From the NCBI RefSeq assembly GCF_900090295.1, contig NZ_LT607753.1, positions 3,100,001-3,164,000 of the forward strand: a stretch of 64,000 nt of DNA. Reading direction: 5' to 3'. The notes under the pieces are model-generated. The model did no database searches. It was not told the DNA's origin and saw only the letters and a program-made list of their open reading frames with translations. The stretch's first letter is position 1, and every line of letters starts with the position of its first letter. A program made the translations under genes and the position numbers. This document shows, in pieces, positions 62,007-64,000 of the stretch. Source of the DNA: Micromonospora coxensis. Lineage in GTDB: Bacteria > Actinomycetota > Actinomycetes > Mycobacteriales > Micromonosporaceae.

Positions 62007-63140
62007 ATGTCGATGCGCTGGCGGGACGCGATGGACCGGGCCCTGTACGGGCCGGGCGGCTTCTTCGTCGCCGGGTCCGGGCCGGCCGCGCACTTCCGCA
62101 CCAGCGTGCACGCCTCGCCGGTCCTCGCCTCGGCGCTGCACCGCCTGCTCACCCGGGTCGACGCCACCCTCGACCATCCGGCTCGCCTGGATCTGGTCGA
62201 CGTCGGGGCCGGTCGGGGTGAGCTGCTGGTCGCGTTGCTCCGGGCCGTGAGGGCTCCGGCGTCGCCGCCCGCCGGCCCGGGGTCCGCGCCGCCGGTCCCG
62301 CTCGCCGACCGGGTACGCCTCGTCGCCGTCGAGAAGGCGCCCCGGCCCGACGACCTTCCCGAGCCGATCGGGTGGACCGACGAGATCCCCGCCGGCATCG
62401 TCGGGCTGCTGGTCGCCACCGAGTGGCTGGACAACGTGCCGCTCGACGTGGCCGTGCCCACCCCGGACGGCTGGCGGTACCTGCTGGTCGACCCGGCCAC
62501 CGGCGCGGAGACCGTGGGCGACCCGGTCGAGCCGGCCGACCGGGCGTGGCTCGACCGGTGGTGGCCGGTGCCGGCGGACGGCACAGGTGCGCCCGGAGCG
62601 ACCGGGCCGGGGCTCCGGGCGGCGGCGGGACCGAGCCCGACCACCCGGAGCCGCCCGGCACCCCCGCCCACGGTCCACGGGAGGGCCGAGATCGGACGGA
62701 CCCGCGACGAGGCGTGGGCGGCGGCCGTCGGCCGGATCGACCGGGGGCTGGCGTTGGCCGTGGACTACGGACACCTGAGGGACCAGCGGCCGGTCGGCGG
62801 GACGCTGACCGGGTACCGGGGTGGGCGACAGGTGCCGCCGGTGCCGGACGGGTCGTGCGACGTCACCGCGCACGTCGCCCTGGACTCGGTCGCCTCCGCC
62901 GGTGCGCGGGTCGCCCGGTGCGCGTACTCGCTGGGGTCGCAGCGGGAGGCGCTGCGGGCGCTCGGGGCCGACGGCGGGCGACCACCGCTCGGCCTGGCCT
63001 CGGTCGACCCCGCCGGGTACGTGCGGGCGCTGGCCGCCGCGTCGGCGGTCGCCGAACTGACCGACCCGGCCGGCCTCGGCGGGCACCACTGGCTCCGGCA
63101 GCCGGTCGGCGTCGCCGCCGATCCCCTCATGGCACGATGA
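62007..63140 (+). CDS. MidA/NDUFAF7-type SAM-dependent methyltransferase
   Basis: This 377-residue protein (DUF185 family) has a SAM motif [18 protein letters not shown] and the characteristic [43 protein letters not shown] and [14 protein letters not shown] are the other family motifs. The mitochondrial homologue NDUFAF7/MidA methylates an Arg of the complex I 49-kDa subunit, the NuoD equivalent. Its TGA overlaps the ATG of nuoD (ATGA), so a NuoD-modifying role is likely. The Ala/Pro/Gly-rich insert near residues 190-230 is probably a loop. Confidence 0.88.
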   Translation: MSMRWRDAMDRALYGPGGFFVAGSGPAAHFRTSVHASPVLASALHRLLTRVDATLDHPARLDLVDVGAGRGELLVALLRAVRAPASPPAGPGSAPPVPLADRVRLVAVEKAPRPDDLPEPIGWTDEIPAGIVGLLVATEWLDNVPLDVAVPTPDGWRYLLVDPATGAETVGDPVEPADRAWLDRWWPVPADGTGAPGATGPGLRAAAGPSPTTRSRPAPPPTVHGRAEIGRTRDEAWAAAVGRIDRGLALAVDYGHLRDQRPVGGTLTGYRGGRQVPPVPDGSCDVTAHVALDSVASAGARVARCAYSLGSQREALRALGADGGRPPLGLASVDPAGYVRALAAASAVAELTDPAGLGGHHWLRQPVGVAADPLMAR

Positions 63141-64000
63141 CGGGCATGACCACGGACGTGGGCGACCTCCGCGAACTGACCGTCGGCACCGGCGCGGGCG
63201 GGGAGCAGCTCGGCGCCGACATGGTGCTCAACATCGGCCCGCAGCACCCCTCCACGCACGGTGTGCTCCGGCTGAGGCTGGTGCTCGACGGCGAGCGGGT
63301 GGTCGCCGCCGAGCCGATCGTCGGTTACATGCACCGGGGGGCGGAGAAGCTCTTCGAGGTCCGGGACTACCGGCAGATCATCGTGCTGGCGAACCGGCAC
63401 GACTGGCTGTCCGCCTTCTCCAACGAGTTGGGCGTGGTGCTCGCCGTGGAGCGGCTGATGGGCATGGAGGTGCCCGAGCGGGCCACCTGGCTGCGGATGG
63501 CGCTGGCCGAGCTGAACCGGGTGCTCAACCACCTGATGTTCCTCGGCTCGTACCCGCTGGAGATCGGCGCGATCACGCCCGTCTTCTACGCGTTCCGGGA
63601 ACGGGAGACCATCCAGGCGGTGATGGAGGAGGTCTCCGGCGGCCGGATCCACTACATGTTCAACCGGGTCGGCGGCCTGAAGGAGGAGGTGCCGGCCGGC
63701 TGGACCGGCCGCGCCCGGGCCGCGATCGGCGAGGTGCGCCGGCGGATGCCCGACCTGGACGACCTCATCCGGCGCAACGAGATCTTCCTGGCCCGCACCG
63801 TCGGGGTGGGGGTGCTCACGGCCGCCGACGCCGCCGCGTTCGGCGCGTCCGGCCCGGTCGCCCGGGCCTCCGGCCTCGACCTGGACCTGCGCCGCGACGA
63901 GCCCTACCTGGCGTACGACCAGCTCGACGTGCCGGTGGTCACCCGTACCGCCGGGGACTGCCACGCCCGCTTCGAGGTGCTGCTCGACCAGGTGTACGCC
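63137..64000 (+). CDS. nuoD: NADH-quinone oxidoreductase subunit D (partial at the window end)
   Basis: The first 288 residues are present and the frame is open to the last base. It has the 49-kDa signature [24 protein letters not shown], the quinone-site region [36 protein letters not shown], and [21 protein letters not shown]. The ATG at 63137 overlaps the upstream methyltransferase stop; the ATG at 63146 is an alternative. No nuoA, B or C precedes it, so it is outside the usual nuoA-N order here, at least on this side. Its Arg in HGVLRL is the candidate methylation site by analogy with NDUFS2. Confidence 0.95.
   Translation, partial: MTGMTTDVGDLRELTVGTGAGGEQLGADMVLNIGPQHPSTHGVLRLRLVLDGERVVAAEPIVGYMHRGAEKLFEVRDYRQIIVLANRHDWLSAFSNELGVVLAVERLMGMEVPERATWLRMALAELNRVLNHLMFLGSYPLEIGAITPVFYAFRERETIQAVMEEVSGGRIHYMFNRVGGLKEEVPAGWTGRARAAIGEVRRRMPDLDDLIRRNEIFLARTVGVGVLTAADAAAFGASGPVARASGLDLDLRRDEPYLAYDQLDVPVVTRTAGDCHARFEVLLDQVYA

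Overview
The window is 64 kb of very GC-rich DNA, roughly three quarters G+C, with the strong third-position GC bias of an actinomycete. The markers Lsr2, CarD, ClpC, DisA, septum-formation lipoproteins, DUF397 proteins, DUF5753-type XRE regulators and an orphan MsiK-type sugar ATPase all point to Micromonosporaceae, probably Micromonospora or a close relative. That placement is inferred from gene content and style, not from a search. The window is chromosomal and mostly housekeeping. There is no CRISPR array, no recognisable insertion sequence and no phage block.

Layout. 0-3.3 kb holds a TrmB/LuxR regulator divergent from a tiny secreted peptide that carries the motif ADGFGWG twice, a translationally coupled 86-aa protein, and a secreted C40-type/FG-GAP repeat protein. 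3.4-6.6 kb holds an AhpD-like protein, an LPXTG surface protein, a DoxX protein, a vapBC locus whose toxin is frameshifted, and tRNA-Thr(UGU). 6.9-19 kb holds an MsiK-type ATPase, cysS-rlmB, an IclR regulator, a subtilase, HAD phosphatases, an EamA exporter with a CGNR regulator, a GNAT enzyme, and an XRE-DUF397 pair facing two small Cys-motif proteins. 19-22.2 kb holds two unrelated fumarases side by side (FumC and FumA). 22.3-34.4 kb holds a tyrosine/homogentisate degradation region (Lrp regulator, hppD, an aromatic/histidinol-phosphate-type aminotransferase, fahA, an unknown 283-aa enzyme, hmgA) mixed with RDD and beta-propeller membrane proteins. 34.4-38.2 kb holds carD, ispD, ispF and a TPR gene. 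38.3-42.2 kb holds a small type III polyketide/meroterpenoid cluster: chalcone-synthase-like PKS, acyl-CoA dehydrogenase-like flavoprotein, methyltransferase and UbiA prenyltransferase. 42.4-54.1 kb holds radA, disA, def, an ACT protein, mutY, clpC, lsr2 and lysS. 54.1-61.8 kb is a cofactor block: coaX, nadC, nadB, panD, panC and a DUF2520 dehydrogenase. 62.0-64.0 kb holds a MidA/NDUFAF7-type methyltransferase overlapping nuoD, which runs off the end.

How the genes work together. The aminotransferase, HppD, HmgA and FahA make a nearly complete tyrosine-to-fumarate plus acetoacetate route. No recognisable maleylacetoacetate isomerase is seen, so the unknown protein between fahA and hmgA is of interest. 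PanC, PanD and CoaX, possibly with the DUF2520 protein as ketopantoate reductase, make pantothenate and phosphorylate it. NadB and NadC make nicotinate mononucleotide. MidA next to NuoD fits the known role of its mitochondrial homologue in methylating the NuoD-equivalent subunit of complex I.

The most unusual items are the DGFGWG peptide locus, a four-copy dispersed GC-rich palindrome placed mainly between convergent genes, a perfect 19-bp palindrome in the hmgA promoter region, a cluster of DnaA-box-like 9-mers between clpC and lsr2, and the MidA-NuoD overlap. Many genes show a TANNNT hexamer 6-8 nt upstream of the start codon, as expected for leaderless transcripts.
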